From: Marinomonas primoryensis
Lineage (GTDB): Bacteria > Pseudomonadota > Gammaproteobacteria > Pseudomonadales > Marinomonadaceae
Reading direction: 5' to 3'
Assembly: GCF_013372285.1 (NCBI RefSeq)
Contig: NZ_CP054301.1
Span: forward strand, 3,190,001-3,254,000
Length of the DNA: 64,000 bases
Shown: positions 1-10,323 of the stretch, one piece after another
Layout of the letters: each line of letters starts with the position of its first letter
Numbering within the stretch: the first letter of the stretch is position 1
Notes under the pieces: generated by a model
The model's input: only the letters and a program-made list of their open reading frames with translations
The model's database searches: none
Told to the model about the DNA's origin: nothing
Made by a program: the position numbers and the translations under genes

Positions 1-1228
1 CTGGAGATAGTAAATCCGCAGGGCGACAAGTAATCGCTTCAGCACCATCCAACACTCGAGCCTGAAGCTCCTTATTGAATTCTGCTGGTGCGGCGCCATA
101 TTCACCCTTCAAAATACCAGCCGTTTCTTTTGAGATGGATTTATATCGCTCACCCGTCAAGACATTTAACACAGCTTGAGTACCAACAATCTGAGAGGTT
201 GGCGTAACAAGAGGAATCAAACCTAAATCTTCACGAACTTTTGGAATCTCTTTTAATACTTCATCAAACTTATCTGCAGCACCCTGCTCTTTCAGCTGAC
301 TCTCCATATTAGTCAACATACCGCCAGGTACTTGAGCAATAAGAATTCGTGAATCCGTACCACGAAGAGAACCTTCGAATTTTGCGTATTTTTTTCTCAC
401 TTCGCGAAAGTAAGCCGCAATCTCTTCCAGCAAAGCCAGATCCAAACCAGTGTCTCGATCCGTCCCTTGCAATGCTGCAACAACTGACTCAGTCGCCGTA
501 TGCCCATATGTCATCGACATAGAAGAAATGGCCGTATCAACACGATCAATTCCCGCTTCGACTGCCTTTAGAATTGTCATATCAGACAGTCCAGAAGTAG
601 CATGCGCATGTAACTGAACTTCTAACTGCGTTTGCGCTTTAAGCAAACTCACCAATTCAAAAGCATCGTATGGCGTTAAAATGCCAGACATATCTTTAAT
701 GGCAATAGAGTCAGCCCCCATATCCTCAAGCGTCTTTGCATAATCCACCCAATTCTGAGTGGTATGCACTCGACTCTTGGTATATGAAATAGTGCCTTGA
801 GCGTGCTTACCTTGCTGCTTAACCGCTTTGATCGCCGTCTCTAAGTTGCGAGGATCATTCATCGCATCAAAAATACGAAAAACATCTACGCCATTAAATG
901 CGGCCCGCTCTACAAATTTATTTACAACATCATCAGCATAATGGCGATAACCTAATAGGTTCTGGCCACGCAATAACATTTGCTGCGGTGTTTTTGGCAT
1001 TGCCTTCTTAAGCTCACGAATGCGCTCCCAAGGGTCCTCACCAATAAACCGAATACAGGAATCGAACGTTGCACCACCCCAAGACTCAAGCGACCAAAAG
1101 CCGACTTGATCAAGCTTTTCAGCGATAGGAAGCATATCGTCAATGCGCATACGTGTTGCAAACAAGGATTGATGAGCATCACGCAAAACGACATCGGTAA
1201 TGCCTAGAGGTTGCTTAATTATTGTCAT
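1..1228 (-). CDS. oadA: Oxaloacetate decarboxylase alpha subunit (partial, C-terminus outside window)
   Basis: This is the cytoplasmic carboxyltransferase subunit of the sodium-pumping oxaloacetate decarboxylase, which moves CO2 from oxaloacetate to a carried biotin. About 409 residues are visible and no stop is reached. The N-terminal TIM-barrel motifs [20 protein letters not shown] and [14 protein letters not shown] are clear, and the visible part ends in the post-barrel PYC/OADA domain. The biotinyl domain, expected near residue 560-590, would lie beyond base 1. The ATG at 1228 follows oadG by 32 bases, so the two form an operon. The beta subunit gene oadB would be expected next, outside the window. 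A pyruvate carboxylase B subunit is the main alternative, but the OadG neighbour favours OadA. Confidence 0.93.
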   Translation of the reverse strand, partial: MTIIKQPLGITDVVLRDAHQSLFATRMRIDDMLPIAEKLDQVGFWSLESWGGATFDSCIRFIGEDPWERIRELKKAMPKTPQQMLLRGQNLLGYRHYADDVVNKFVERAAFNGVDVFRIFDAMNDPRNLETAIKAVKQQGKHAQGTISYTKSRVHTTQNWVDYAKTLEDMGADSIAIKDMSGILTPYDAFELVSLLKAQTQLEVQLHAHATSGLSDMTILKAVEAGIDRVDTAISSMSMTYGHTATESVVAALQGTDRDTGLDLALLEEIAAYFREVRKKYAKFEGSLRGTDSRILIAQVPGGMLTNMESQLKEQGAADKFDEVLKEIPKVREDLGLIPLVTPTSQIVGTQAVLNVLTGERYKSISKETAGILKGEYGAAPAEFNKELQARVLDGAEAITCRPADLLSP

Positions 1229-1260
1229 GTTCAGCCTCAAAGAAATTAAATATTAGTAAG

Positions 1261-1512
1261 TTAAGAATTTTTATTGTTTCTATGCTGATGCACCGCAGCA
1301 GTAATCACCGCCGTCAACTGCGCATCCACACCAGACGAATTAGAAGCGCCAGCCGCAGGCCGTGCTACTATTTCAGGTAAAACTTCAGGGAAAAAATGAT
1401 TTAACAGGCGTGACATATAGCCTGTAGCGAAAATCAAGACAACCAGAAACAGAAAAACAAACCCCATCCCCAAGACCATCAACCCCAAACCATCTTCAAA
1501 TAACCCGCTCAT
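1261..1512 (-). CDS. oadG: Oxaloacetate decarboxylase gamma subunit
   Basis: This small inner-membrane protein of 83 residues anchors the alpha subunit to the beta subunit in the sodium pump. A single hydrophobic segment covers about residues 9-31. It is followed by a proline- and alanine-rich linker and a polar C-terminus ending in histidines and asparagines, as in the family, where the tail binds zinc. The reading frame is open for 19 more codons upstream. I chose the ATG at 1512 because AAAGG lies about 10 bases before it and because known OadG proteins begin just before the membrane span. It is first in the operon with oadA. Confidence 0.85.
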   Translation of the reverse strand: MSGLFEDGLGLMVLGMGFVFLFLVVLIFATGYMSRLLNHFFPEVLPEIVARPAAGASNSSGVDAQLTAVITAAVHQHRNNKNS

Positions 1513-1663
1513 AGCATCGATACCTTTGCTTTCAACTTGTTTGTACTGATTAGATATGCTCAGATGCACATCAAATAATATTTGTTACTCTTCATTAGCT
1601 ATAATTTTTACCACAAACCAGAACAGTTTCATATTTTTTTTGCATAACAGTTAGACTTATTTC

Positions 1664-2671
1664 GTGAACAATTCCTCAAAAGCACCCTTACTCTTGAAAA
1701 ATACCAGTCCAAATAATCAAATAATACTCGCGGTCGCTCCAATGGAAGGTGTCATGGATCACACCATGCGCAAACTGCTTTCACAAACTGGCGGCATGGA
1801 TTACCTCGTCTCAGAATTCGTCCGAGTCACCCAATATTCAATACCCGCACACACTTTTAAACGCCTTATCCCTGAAAACAAAAACAAAGCAAAAACAGAA
1901 CACAACCATCCTGTTCATACACAGCTCCTAGGAAGCAACGCCGAGCTGATGGCCGAAAGCGCCTTCAACGCCGTTGCAGCTGGAGCTACTCATATTGACG
2001 TCAATTTTGGCTGCCCAGCAAAACGCGTAAACGGCCACGGCGGAGGCTCAGTCTTACTGCAAACTCCAAGCACTCTTTACGACATAATGCACGCCATCCG
2101 AAAAACACTACCGACACATATTCCAGTATCGGCAAAAATACGCCTAGGGTACGAGGATGAAATATTACTGTTTGATAATGTTGCTGCGATAGAAAGTGCG
2201 GGTACAGAAAAATTAACCATACACGGCAGAACTAAAAAAGATGGCTACAAGCCACCTGCACGCTGGGAAAAAATAGGGGAGATACAAGATAAAACTGAAA
2301 TGACTGTGGTAGCAAATGGCGACATCATCGATGCAGACTCACTATTAAGATGCCAAGCTATTACAGGCTGCAACCATTTCATGATTGGCAGAGGATCACT
2401 TAGCAACCCATTCATCTATCAAGACCTAAGAGCCGCCATTCAAGGTAACACAATAGAGAACCATCAGCGTGAATTAGTCGCGCTTTTCACGAGCTACACA
2501 AAAAGCCTACAACAAGACTATGACGAAGTGGCAACACTAGGAAGGCTAAAACAATGGTGCGGACATTTGCGTTTTGAATTTGATGCTATAAAAGAAAACC
2601 TACAAACACTAAGGCGCTGCAAAAGCGTGAGTGAACTATCGCTAGTAATAAAATCAATTACAAAAGCATAA
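1664..2671 (+). CDS. dusC: tRNA-dihydrouridine synthase, DusC-like
   Basis: This flavoenzyme reduces a uridine in the tRNA D-loop to dihydrouridine. Family motifs are APMEGV near residue 25, SEFVRV near 50, the catalytic loop [15 protein letters not shown] (active cysteine) near 120, and [11 protein letters not shown] near 160. The SEFVRV and VNGHGGG variants resemble DusC, which modifies U16, more than DusA or DusB. The start is uncertain: the longest frame begins with GTG at 1664 and there is no strong ribosome site. An ATG at 1742 would delete the start of the barrel, so a GTG or a TTG near 1691 is more likely. It is divergent from oadG and appears monocistronic. Codon use is A-rich. Confidence 0.87.
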   Translation: MNNSSKAPLLLKNTSPNNQIILAVAPMEGVMDHTMRKLLSQTGGMDYLVSEFVRVTQYSIPAHTFKRLIPENKNKAKTEHNHPVHTQLLGSNAELMAESAFNAVAAGATHIDVNFGCPAKRVNGHGGGSVLLQTPSTLYDIMHAIRKTLPTHIPVSAKIRLGYEDEILLFDNVAAIESAGTEKLTIHGRTKKDGYKPPARWEKIGEIQDKTEMTVVANGDIIDADSLLRCQAITGCNHFMIGRGSLSNPFIYQDLRAAIQGNTIENHQRELVALFTSYTKSLQQDYDEVATLGRLKQWCGHLRFEFDAIKENLQTLRRCKSVSELSLVIKSITKA

Positions 2672-2730
2672 AAAAAACAAAAGTCAGAAAATAAAAAAAT
2701 ATATTAGATTAACTAGGAGGGAAGTAAAAA

Positions 2731-2807
2731 TGGTGCACCCGAGAGGATTCGAACCTCTGACCGCTCGGTTCGTAGCCGAGTACTCTATCCAGCTGAGCTA
2801 CGGGTGC
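2731..2807 (-). tRNA. tRNA-Arg (anticodon ACG), copy 1
   Basis: The minus strand gives a 77-base cloverleaf. The acceptor GCACCCG pairs with CGGGTGC, the anticodon loop is CTACGAA (anticodon ACG) inside CTCGG/CCGAG, the T-loop is GGTTCGAATCC, and the 3' CCA is encoded. The ACG wobble adenosine is normally converted to inosine and reads CGN codons. It is identical to the two copies that follow. Confidence 0.98.
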
Positions 2808-2868
2808 ATAGCAATATTTTTGCAAGAAATATTTTAAAGAGGATAGCCTTAAAATACTTTTTTTGAAA

Positions 2869-2945
2869 TGGTGCACCCGAGAGGATTCGAACCTCTGACC
2901 GCTCGGTTCGTAGCCGAGTACTCTATCCAGCTGAGCTACGGGTGC
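2869..2945 (-). tRNA. tRNA-Arg (anticodon ACG), copy 2
   Basis: This is an identical 77-base copy of the neighbouring tRNA-Arg, with an ACG anticodon and encoded CCA. It is separated from copy 1 by 61 bases and from copy 3 by 60 bases. The two spacers are clearly related to each other, so the array grew by tandem duplication. Confidence 0.98.
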
Positions 2946-3005
2946 ATAGCATATTTTTTCACGAAATATTCAAAAGTGGATAGCTTTAAAATACTTTATT
3001 TGGAA

Positions 3006-3082
3006 TGGTGCACCCGAGAGGATTCGAACCTCTGACCGCTCGGTTCGTAGCCGAGTACTCTATCCAGCTGAGCTACGGGTGC
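3006..3082 (-). tRNA. tRNA-Arg (anticodon ACG), copy 3
   Basis: This is the third identical tRNA-Arg(ACG), 77 bases with encoded CCA. On the minus strand it is the most promoter-proximal of the three and lies downstream of tRNA-Ser, probably in one transcript with it. Confidence 0.98.
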
Positions 3083-3143
3083 ACTACAACAATTCCAGCC
3101 TTTTTAGTTCAGAAAGAATAGTTTCTGAAAAGACAAACTTGAA

Positions 3144-3233
3144 TGGCGGAGAGTGAGGGATTCGAACCCTCGATGAGTTTCACCCCATACTCCCTTAGCA
3201 GGGGAGCGCCTTCGGCCACTCGGCCAACTCTCC
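3144..3233 (-). tRNA. tRNA-Ser (anticodon GCT)
   Basis: The minus strand gives a 90-base class II tRNA with acceptor GGAGAGT/ACTCTCC. The anticodon arm is CTCCC-CTGCTAA-GGGAG (anticodon GCT), there is a long variable arm, the T-loop is GGTTCGAATCC, and the 3' end is GCCA. The order csrA, tRNA-Ser, tRNA-Arg is common in gammaproteobacteria. Confidence 0.97.
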
Positions 3234-3306
3234 AAACAAGTGCGGCGTAGTATATACCGCTAAAAAATCATGTAAAGACTTTTTGGCGATTTTTTAAAAA
3301 ATAATA

Positions 3307-3501
3307 TTAAGAGTCTTGAACATCAGGCTGCTGCTCTTGCTCTTGCTGAATGCGAAGATAAATTTCTTCACGGTGAACAGACACATCTTTAGGTGCATTA
3401 ATACCAATGCGCACCTGATTGCCTTTTACACCTAATACAGTGACAGATACTTCATCACCAACCATTAATGTTTCACCCACTCGACGAGTCAGAATAAGCA
3501 T
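3307..3501 (-). CDS. csrA: Carbon storage regulator CsrA
   Basis: This 64-residue RNA-binding dimer controls translation and stability of target mRNAs. The start [16 protein letters not shown] and the core [19 protein letters not shown] with the RNA-contacting VHREE are diagnostic. A glutamine- and glutamate-rich tail follows. The ATG is preceded by ACAGGGAG, a good ribosome site that also resembles a CsrA target sequence. It lies downstream of lysC on the same strand with 143 bases between them, and upstream of the tRNA cluster. Confidence 0.97.
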   Translation of the reverse strand: MLILTRRVGETLMVGDEVSVTVLGVKGNQVRIGINAPKDVSVHREEIYLRIQQEQEQQPDVQDS

Positions 3502-3507
3502 AAAAAT

Positions 3508-3519
3508 ATCTCCCTGTAA
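3508..3519 (-). promoter_or_regulatory. Possible CsrA-binding motif over the csrA ribosome site
   Basis: The minus strand reads TTACAGGGAGAT about 6 bases before the csrA ATG. It matches 9 of 12 positions of the known CsrA consensus RUACARGGAUGU and contains the ribosome-binding GGGAG. Such an overlap would allow CsrA to repress its own translation, as is known in E. coli. The function here is inferred. Confidence 0.4.
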
Positions 3520-3542
3520 TAGCTTTTAATCGTTATATAGAA

Positions 3543-3573
3543 GAATTGCCCCACACACACTGTAGGGCAATTC
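3543..3573 (-). promoter_or_regulatory. Hairpin between lysC and csrA
   Basis: GAATTGCCC and GGGCAATTC form a perfect 9-base inverted repeat around a 13-base loop containing CACACACA. There is no T-run after it on the minus strand, so it is a poor intrinsic terminator. It may be a csrA leader structure or an RNA processing or stability element. Confidence 0.45.
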
Positions 3574-3644
3574 CTACAAAGTTAATTGTAGCTTCTCAAT
3601 AAAAATTAAACCATCCATAATAACAGGCTTTATGTATCCAATTG

Positions 3645-4886
3645 TTACGCTTCTCGAACGCTCGATGTCACATCACTCAATTTAAACGCAGAGTGCAACG
3701 CCCTAACCGCTAACTCCATGTATTTTTCATCAATAATCACAGACACTTTGATCTCAGAGGTAGAGATCAGTTGAATATTAATTGACTCCGCCGCTAAAGC
3801 CCTAAACATAATACTTGCCACACCGGCATGCGAACGCATCCCTACACCGACAATAGATACTTTTGCTATTTTTGCGTCAGAAAGTACAGCAATCGCACCA
3901 AGCTCTTTCGCGATACCATTCAAAGTGGACAATGCTTGATTGTATTCATTACGATGCACCGTAAAAGTAAAGTCGGTTGTACCATCGACAGACACATTTT
4001 GAACTATCATATCCACTTCAATATTCGCATCACTAATAGGACCAAGGATCCGCGCAGCAATACCTGGAATATCAGGCACACCTTTTAGAGTTAACTTAGC
4101 TTCATCTCTATTGAATGCAATCCCAGAAACCGCTGGCTGCTCCATACTATTACTCCCCTCAGTTGTTATCAACGTACCTTCACCCTCAACAAAACTAGAC
4201 AGCACCCTAAGTGGCACTTGATACTTGCCAGCAAACTCTACAGCGCGAATCTGCAATACCTTAGAGCCCAGGCTTGCCATTTCCAACATTTCTTCAAAAG
4301 TGATCTTATCCAAACGTCGTGCACTGTCTACCACGCGAGGGTCCGTTGTATAAACACCATCCACATCGGTATAAATTTGACACTCATCTGCTTTTAAAGC
4401 AGCCGCCAAGGCGACCCCTGTCGTATCAGAACCACCACGACCCAGCGTCGTAATATTGCCAAATTCATCTGAACCTTGAAACCCTGCCGCCACGACCACA
4501 CGCCCAGCGTCTAAATCTGCACGCATCGCCTCGGTATCAATTTTTTGAATTCTCGCTTTACCATGTGCGCTGTCGGTCGTAATACGAATCTGCGAACCAG
4601 TATAAGAACGAGCATCAAGACCACGCTTCATTAGCGCCATAGACAAAAGCGCAATCGTAACCTGTTCCCCAGTTGACAACAGGACATCCATCTCGCGCGC
4701 ACTAGGTGAATCACTAATGCTTTTAGCAAGATCAATCAGCCTGTTGGTTTCACCACTCATAGCAGAAACAACAACAACAATGTCATCACCTTGCTGCTTG
4801 TGCTTATAAACCCTATCAGCAACCGCCTCAATACGCTCAGCGGTGCCTACCGAAGTTCCGCCGTATTTTTGAACTAACAACGCCAT
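3645..4886 (-). CDS. lysC: Aspartate kinase
   Basis: It phosphorylates aspartate, the first step to lysine, threonine and methionine. The 413-residue protein starts MALLVQKYGGTSVG (kinase motif) and has TTLGRGGSDTTGVA near residue 160. Two ACT domains lie in the last 150 residues, expected to give feedback control. I chose the ATG at 4886 over one at 4910 because GGAAAG precedes it and because the family begins right there. In related bacteria such an enzyme is usually encoded as overlapping alpha and beta products, and an internal start is possible. It lies 46 bases after alaS. The later threonine branch genes hom and thrC are in this window near 46 kb. Confidence 0.96.
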   Translation of the reverse strand: MALLVQKYGGTSVGTAERIEAVADRVYKHKQQGDDIVVVVSAMSGETNRLIDLAKSISDSPSAREMDVLLSTGEQVTIALLSMALMKRGLDARSYTGSQIRITTDSAHGKARIQKIDTEAMRADLDAGRVVVAAGFQGSDEFGNITTLGRGGSDTTGVALAAALKADECQIYTDVDGVYTTDPRVVDSARRLDKITFEEMLEMASLGSKVLQIRAVEFAGKYQVPLRVLSSFVEGEGTLITTEGSNSMEQPAVSGIAFNRDEAKLTLKGVPDIPGIAARILGPISDANIEVDMIVQNVSVDGTTDFTFTVHRNEYNQALSTLNGIAKELGAIAVLSDAKIAKVSIVGVGMRSHAGVASIMFRALAAESINIQLISTSEIKVSVIIDEKYMELAVRALHSAFKLSDVTSSVREA

Positions 4887-4932
4887 AATCTTTCCACTAC
4901 CTACATTCAAGGCTCAAATCGAGCGGACCTAC

Positions 4933-7551
4933 TTATACCCGTTCAACAACCCAATCAGGCACCAATGCCAGCGCATTAGCCAAACCATCGGGATTATTAC
5001 CGCCAGCCTGAGCCATATCAGGACGACCGCCACCCTTACCATCAACCAAAGGTGCGACCATCTTAATAAGGTCTCCTGCTTTAATTTTTTTCGTTAGCTC
5101 TTTAGTAACGCCAGCAATCAAGCTAACTTTGCCATCATTAACCGCCGCTAGTAAAATAACCGCCGACTCTAACTTGCTCTTCAATTCATCCAACAAATCA
5201 CGAAGCTCTTTTGGATCAGCAACCTCGACCTGAGCAACCAGCAATTTACCGCCCTCAATCGCAACCGCTTGAGACGCCAAATCCGCCCCCGCCAAAGCTG
5301 CCATTTTACCTTTCAGTAAATCCAGCTCTTTTTGCAGGCTACGGGCATGTTCATTCAAGGCAACCACCTTATCGAACGCGTTTTCTTTATTACCTTTAAC
5401 CAACCCAGCCACATTACTTAATAGCGACTCAGTGTGACGAGTACTATCGATAGCCGCTTTTCCGGTTAGCGCTTCGATTCGACGAACACCCGCAGCAATG
5501 CCGCTTTCCGTAATGATTTTAAAGAGACCAATATCACCCGTGCGCTTAACATGAGTACCACCACATAGCTCGATAGAATAATCCGTACCCATGGTCAATA
5601 CGCGCACTTCGCTGTCGTATTTCTCACCGAACAACGCCATCGCACCTTTTTCTTTGGCAGACTCAACGTCCATGATGTCAGTTTCAACAGGTCGATTTAG
5701 ACGAATCTGCTCGTTTACCATGTCTTCGATTTGCTCAACCTCAACCGCAGTAACGCCTTCAAAATGAGAAAAGTCAAAACGCAAACGTTCAGGGTCAACC
5801 AACGATCCTTTTTGAGTCACGTGATCACCCAGAATACGACGCAATGCTTCATGCATTAAATGTGTAGCAGAATGGTTCAACGTTGTTGCCATACGCATCG
5901 AGCGATCGACTTCACCAGTCAGCACGTCACCAACCGATAAACGACCTTCTTTTAACTCACCTTGATGCAAGTGCGCCTTCGCTTGTTTCGTCGTATTAGC
6001 TACTTTGAACGCACCAGGGCCTCGCAACCAGCCCTTATCGCCGACTTGTCCGCCAGATTCACCGTAAAAAGGCGTACTTTTTAAAACAACCGCTGCAAAC
6101 TGGCCCACTTCAATAGAATCTACGGAAACACCATCCACAAGAATGGTTTCCACTTCGCATTGACCGGCCAAGTCATCGTAACCTGTAAACTCGGTGACAC
6201 TGTCGAGCGTTACGCTGCCAGACATATCCATAGAGAAGTTACTTGCAGAACGCGCTCTAGCACGCTGTGCATCCATCGCCACTTCAAAACCAGCTTCGTC
6301 TATTTCAAGATTGTTTTCACGGGCAACGTCATTGGTCAAATCTGCAGGGAAGCCAAATGTGTCATACAATTTAAAGACGGTTTCACCTGGAATGATTTTT
6401 TTATCGCCCAGCTGTGAAATCGCCTCTTCAAGAATTTTCATACCTTGATCAAGCGTCTTAGCGAACTGCTCTTCTTCTTTCAGAAGAATAGACGCCACAC
6501 GGTCTTTCAGCTTGCGTAATTCTGGGTAGGCATCGCCCATCTCAAGATCTAACGCGTCTACCAATTTATGGAAGAAAACGCCTTTTTTACCCAATTTATT
6601 ACCATGACGAACCGCACGACGAACAATGCGACGCAAGACATAACCACGGCCTTCGTTAGAAGGAATAACACCGTCCACAATCATGAAGGAACAAGAACGG
6701 ATATGATCGGCAATAACACGCAATGACTGAGCACTTAAATCGTCAGTATCCACTAATTTCGCAGCGGCCTTGATTAAATTCTGAAACAAATCAATTTCGT
6801 AGTTGCTATGTACGCCTTGCAGAATCGCCGCAATACGCTCTAACCCCATGCCCGTATCAACAGAAGGCTTAGGCAACGGCACCATAGTGCCATCGGCAGA
6901 ACGATTGAATTGCATGAAAACTACGTTCCAAATTTCAATAAAGCGATCGCCATCTTCTTCCGGCGAGCCTGGAGGCCCACCCCAAATATGCTCGCCATGA
7001 TCGTAAAACACTTCAGAACAAGGACCACAAGGACCAGTGTCGCCCATCGCCCAGAAGTTATCTGACTGAAAACGTCCACCTTTGTTATCGCCAATTCGAA
7101 TAATTTTCTCTTTTGGCACACCAATCATGTCATGCCAAAAATCAAACGCTTCATCGTCGTCTGCGTAAACAGTCACAAGTAGCTTTTCTTTTGGTAATTT
7201 CAAAACGTCAGTTAGAAATTCCCACGCGTAAGTAATGGCTTCTTTTTTGAAATAATCACCGAAGCTGAAGTTACCCAACATTTCAAAGAAAGTGTGGTGG
7301 CGCGCTGTATATCCCACGTTTTCGAGGTCATTGTGCTTACCGCCCGCTCGAACACAACGCTGAGAGCTGGTCGCACGTGTATATGGGCGCTGATCTTCGC
7401 CCAGAAACACATCCTTAAACTGAACCATACCGGCGTTTGTAAACAGCAAAGTTGGGTCATTGCCCGGAATCAATGAGCTGGATTCAACAATCTGATGTTG
7501 CTTACTTTCAAAATACGATAAAAATGACTGGCGTAATTCAGAACTCTTCAT
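4933..7551 (-). CDS. alaS: Alanine--tRNA ligase
   Basis: This 872-residue class II synthetase charges tRNA-Ala in the cytoplasm. The N-terminus [17 protein letters not shown] with motif [16 protein letters not shown] is typical. The editing domain carries NHSATHLMH near residue 560 and CGGTH near residue 660, which hold zinc and clear mischarged Ser-tRNA. The C-Ala domain ends with [12 protein letters not shown]. Length matches the family. It heads the cluster alaS-lysC-csrA on the minus strand. Confidence 0.98.
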   Translation of the reverse strand: MKSSELRQSFLSYFESKQHQIVESSSLIPGNDPTLLFTNAGMVQFKDVFLGEDQRPYTRATSSQRCVRAGGKHNDLENVGYTARHHTFFEMLGNFSFGDYFKKEAITYAWEFLTDVLKLPKEKLLVTVYADDDEAFDFWHDMIGVPKEKIIRIGDNKGGRFQSDNFWAMGDTGPCGPCSEVFYDHGEHIWGGPPGSPEEDGDRFIEIWNVVFMQFNRSADGTMVPLPKPSVDTGMGLERIAAILQGVHSNYEIDLFQNLIKAAAKLVDTDDLSAQSLRVIADHIRSCSFMIVDGVIPSNEGRGYVLRRIVRRAVRHGNKLGKKGVFFHKLVDALDLEMGDAYPELRKLKDRVASILLKEEEQFAKTLDQGMKILEEAISQLGDKKIIPGETVFKLYDTFGFPADLTNDVARENNLEIDEAGFEVAMDAQRARARSASNFSMDMSGSVTLDSVTEFTGYDDLAGQCEVETILVDGVSVDSIEVGQFAAVVLKSTPFYGESGGQVGDKGWLRGPGAFKVANTTKQAKAHLHQGELKEGRLSVGDVLTGEVDRSMRMATTLNHSATHLMHEALRRILGDHVTQKGSLVDPERLRFDFSHFEGVTAVEVEQIEDMVNEQIRLNRPVETDIMDVESAKEKGAMALFGEKYDSEVRVLTMGTDYSIELCGGTHVKRTGDIGLFKIITESGIAAGVRRIEALTGKAAIDSTRHTESLLSNVAGLVKGNKENAFDKVVALNEHARSLQKELDLLKGKMAALAGADLASQAVAIEGGKLLVAQVEVADPKELRDLLDELKSKLESAVILLAAVNDGKVSLIAGVTKELTKKIKAGDLIKMVAPLVDGKGGGRPDMAQAGGNNPDGLANALALVPDWVVERV

Positions 7552-7720
7552 AATAGGGTGAGTCTCTATCTCTATTTTCTAGACGAATTGGATTGCGTGA
7601 ATGGCAGAATAATTAAAACCTATTCGATGCAACGAAAAGCACAAAATAGTACACGCAAAGGATAGGTGTTTTCAAAAGAAACCGTAGGAATTTAGAGGTT
7701 ATTTTGTGCAATTCTTAAAC

Positions 7721-7753
7721 TAAAGCCTCTATTCCAGAAGAATTGAGGCTTTA
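7721..7753 (-). terminator. Probable terminator hairpin after alr
   Basis: TAAAGCCTC and GAGGCTTTA form a 9-base inverted repeat just beyond the alr stop. The T-run after it on the minus strand is short, so termination strength is uncertain. Confidence 0.5.
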
Positions 7754-7760
7754 GTGAGCG

Positions 7761-8861
7761 CTAGGATTTGATTTCGCTAACCGTATGGTACTGATAACGA
7801 GGCCGAGTGGTCATTCTAGTCACCAACTCATAACCAATGGTACTGGCATAATCCGCGACGTTTTCAACCGGAACATTTCCTCCCCACAACACAACCTCTT
7901 GACCAATTTCAAAAGACTGACTGGCATCAGCAAAACGGATCGTAATCATATCCATCGATACTCGCCCAGCCAACATGGCAGGAGACGCGTTCACTTCTAA
8001 TGGCGCACCGCTTTGGGTATGACGGGCATAACCATCACCGTACCCGACAGCAACCGTGGCTAACTGGTGATCTTCTGCTGCTTCATAAGACAGACCGTAA
8101 CCGACTTTCTCACCTTTTTTCAAAGAACGTACAGAAATAACCTTAGATGACAATATCATTGCTGGGGCCAACCCCAACTGCTGACCCGTTAAGCCAGCAA
8201 ATGGGGAAATGCCATATAACATGATTCCTGGGCGAATCCAGCCGCCTTCAGGGATGGCCCACTTCATGATCGCCGCTGAATTCGCTACACTTGCCTCTAT
8301 GGTGCCTATTTCTTGACGCGCTCTTTCAAAATACGTCAGCTGCTCCATGGTCGCGATATCAGATAAATCATCCGCACAGGAAAAATGTGTCATTAACAAC
8401 ACATCACCCACTTGATTACTTTCTCTGAGCTTTTTAACCAAATCACATGCGCCCGCTTTATCAGCACCCAATCTACGCATACCAGAATCTAGCTTCACAA
8501 ATATTTTTTCAATGTTTACTTGGCTAGCTAACAACCAATTAAGCTGCTGAGTGTTTTCAATTGCCGCCCAAAAGCCATGCTGTTCGCACAACTTCCATTC
8601 ATATTCTTCAAAAACCCCTTCAAGCAACATAACCGGAGAAACAATACCTGCCTCACGCAGTGCCATCGCTTCTTCTATCGCGGCAACAGCAAACGCATCT
8701 GCTTCATTATCAAGGTGTCGAGCAACTTCAATCGCACCGTGCCCATAAGCATTACTTTTTACGACAGCAAAGGCTTTACACGTCGGCTGAAGCTTTTTGG
8801 CATAACGATAGTTCTGCAAAATAGCATTCAAATCTATCGTTGCGGTTAGTGGCCTTGCCAT
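7761..8861 (-). CDS. alr: Alanine racemase
   Basis: This PLP enzyme interconverts L- and D-alanine. It has 366 residues. The PLP lysine is K35 in [11 protein letters not shown], and the second half has GYGDGYAR and VSMDMITI as in family members. It lies 9 bases downstream of dadA on the same strand. In many bacteria a racemase paired with dadA (there called dadX) serves alanine catabolism rather than wall synthesis. Whether this is the only racemase of the genome cannot be told from the window. Confidence 0.93.
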   Translation of the reverse strand: MARPLTATIDLNAILQNYRYAKKLQPTCKAFAVVKSNAYGHGAIEVARHLDNEADAFAVAAIEEAMALREAGIVSPVMLLEGVFEEYEWKLCEQHGFWAAIENTQQLNWLLASQVNIEKIFVKLDSGMRRLGADKAGACDLVKKLRESNQVGDVLLMTHFSCADDLSDIATMEQLTYFERARQEIGTIEASVANSAAIMKWAIPEGGWIRPGIMLYGISPFAGLTGQQLGLAPAMILSSKVISVRSLKKGEKVGYGLSYEAAEDHQLATVAVGYGDGYARHTQSGAPLEVNASPAMLAGRVSMDMITIRFADASQSFEIGQEVVLWGGNVPVENVADYASTIGYELVTRMTTRPRYQYHTVSEIKS

Positions 8862-8870
8862 TTCAAGTCC

Positions 8871-10127
8871 TTATTTCTTATAACGTTTAACAGACAAATC
8901 CTGAGAATTGATCTGTGTTTCATCACCAGCAATGATATCCGCAATAACAGCTGCAGAACCACAACTCATTGTCCAACCAAGCGTTCCATGGCCTGTATTC
9001 AAATACAAACCATCAATACCGCTAGCACCAACAACCGGTGTGCCATCTGGTGTCATCGGACGCAACCCAGTCCAATACTCAGCCTCTGAGAGGTCACAGC
9101 CTTTACCAAATAAATCATTTACAACATGACTAATCGTCTCTGTTCTGGATTTAGGCAAGTCCAAATTATACCCAGTGAGCTCAGCGGTGCCCGCAGCACG
9201 AATACGATCACCAAGACGCGTTACAGCCACCTTGTAAGTTTCATCCATCACCGTCGAAATTGGCGCATAAGCAGTATCTAAAATAGGAACCGTCAAGGAG
9301 TACCCTTTCACTGGATAAACAGGAATATCGATATCACACGCTTTAAGCAACTCCTTTGAATAACTACCCAAACAAACAACAACGCTATCAAACGCTTGCA
9401 GGCCTTGCTCTGTGATAACGCCATTCAATTTATTCGCTTGGGTACTCAATGACTTAATATCCGAATTAAACTGAAAGGTAACCCCAATTTCTTCACACGT
9501 TTCTTTAAGCGACTGACAGAACAAATAGCAGTCCCCTGTCTCATCTCCCGTCAGTCTAAGGCCACCTTTAAATTTATCGATAACACTTCGAAGACCAGGC
9601 TCAACCTGAGCAATCTGATCTGGTGTTAATACCTCATGAGGAACACCTAATGCCTTCAATACTTTGATGTCTTTTTCTGCTGCATCAACCTGCTCTTCTT
9701 TTCGAAAAAGTTGCAAAGTTCCACCTTGCCCATCCTGATACTGAATTCCAATGTCTTTTCTTAAGGATATAAATTGATCGCGACTGTATTCTGCTAACGC
9801 CATCATTCTGGATTTATTTACGCTGTATGCATCGTTATTACACTGCCCCAGCATTTTTACCATCCAGCTTATTTTTTTGATTTCTGGCTCAGCACTCACC
9901 CTTAATGGAGCATGTTTTTGCATTAACCATTTAATGGCTTTTAGAGGGATACCTGGCGCAGCCCAAGGAGCCGAATACCCTGGAGAAATCTGCCCAGCAT
10001 TAGCGAAGCTGGTCTCTAAGGCTACACCAGGCTGACGATCAATGACCGTAACCTGAAAACCTTTTTTAACCAAATAATACGCAGTAGTAAGGCCAACAAC
10101 ACCAGCGCCAAGCACGCAAATCTTCAT
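8871..10127 (-). CDS. dadA: D-amino acid dehydrogenase, small subunit
   Basis: This FAD enzyme oxidises D-alanine and other D-amino acids to the keto acid and passes electrons to the respiratory chain. The 418-residue protein opens with the dinucleotide fold CVLGAGVVGLTTAYYLVKKG. It has the family signature SFANAGQISPGYSAPWAAPG and ends with NTGHGTLGWTMSCGS. It forms an operon with the racemase gene that follows at 9 bases. Together they convert L-alanine to pyruvate by way of D-alanine. Confidence 0.95.
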   Translation of the reverse strand: MKICVLGAGVVGLTTAYYLVKKGFQVTVIDRQPGVALETSFANAGQISPGYSAPWAAPGIPLKAIKWLMQKHAPLRVSAEPEIKKISWMVKMLGQCNNDAYSVNKSRMMALAEYSRDQFISLRKDIGIQYQDGQGGTLQLFRKEEQVDAAEKDIKVLKALGVPHEVLTPDQIAQVEPGLRSVIDKFKGGLRLTGDETGDCYLFCQSLKETCEEIGVTFQFNSDIKSLSTQANKLNGVITEQGLQAFDSVVVCLGSYSKELLKACDIDIPVYPVKGYSLTVPILDTAYAPISTVMDETYKVAVTRLGDRIRAAGTAELTGYNLDLPKSRTETISHVVNDLFGKGCDLSEAEYWTGLRPMTPDGTPVVGASGIDGLYLNTGHGTLGWTMSCGSAAVIADIIAGDETQINSQDLSVKRYKK

Positions 10128-10323
10128 AGAAACACTCCAAATAATGGCAAAGTCATATCACCCATAATTACATAAGATTTGTAGTTTTATCATCTTATTT
10201 AGAGCATATATTAAGAATAAAAAACCAAAATAAATGTAAACTAAAGTTGAATGAAATATTTAAGAAAAGACGGCATTAGCCTGATAAAATACCCACATCA
10301 CAAAGACACAAAGAATAAACGAC

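Larger units (their letters stand above)
2731..3082 (-). repeat. Tandem triplication of a tRNA-Arg unit of about 138 bases
   Basis: Three tRNA-Arg genes repeat with a period of 138 and 137 bases. The spacers after copies 3 and 2 share the pattern GGATAG, then CTTTAAAATACTTT or CCTTAAAATACTTT, and differ at scattered positions. The tRNA bodies are identical. This indicates duplication of a unit larger than the tRNA, with later drift of the spacers. Confidence 0.85.

Noticed and set aside
2731..3082. Regular repeats at 138-base spacing, first seen as a possible CRISPR or repeat array
   Set aside because: The repeats fold as complete tRNA-Arg genes with an ACG anticodon and encoded CCA.
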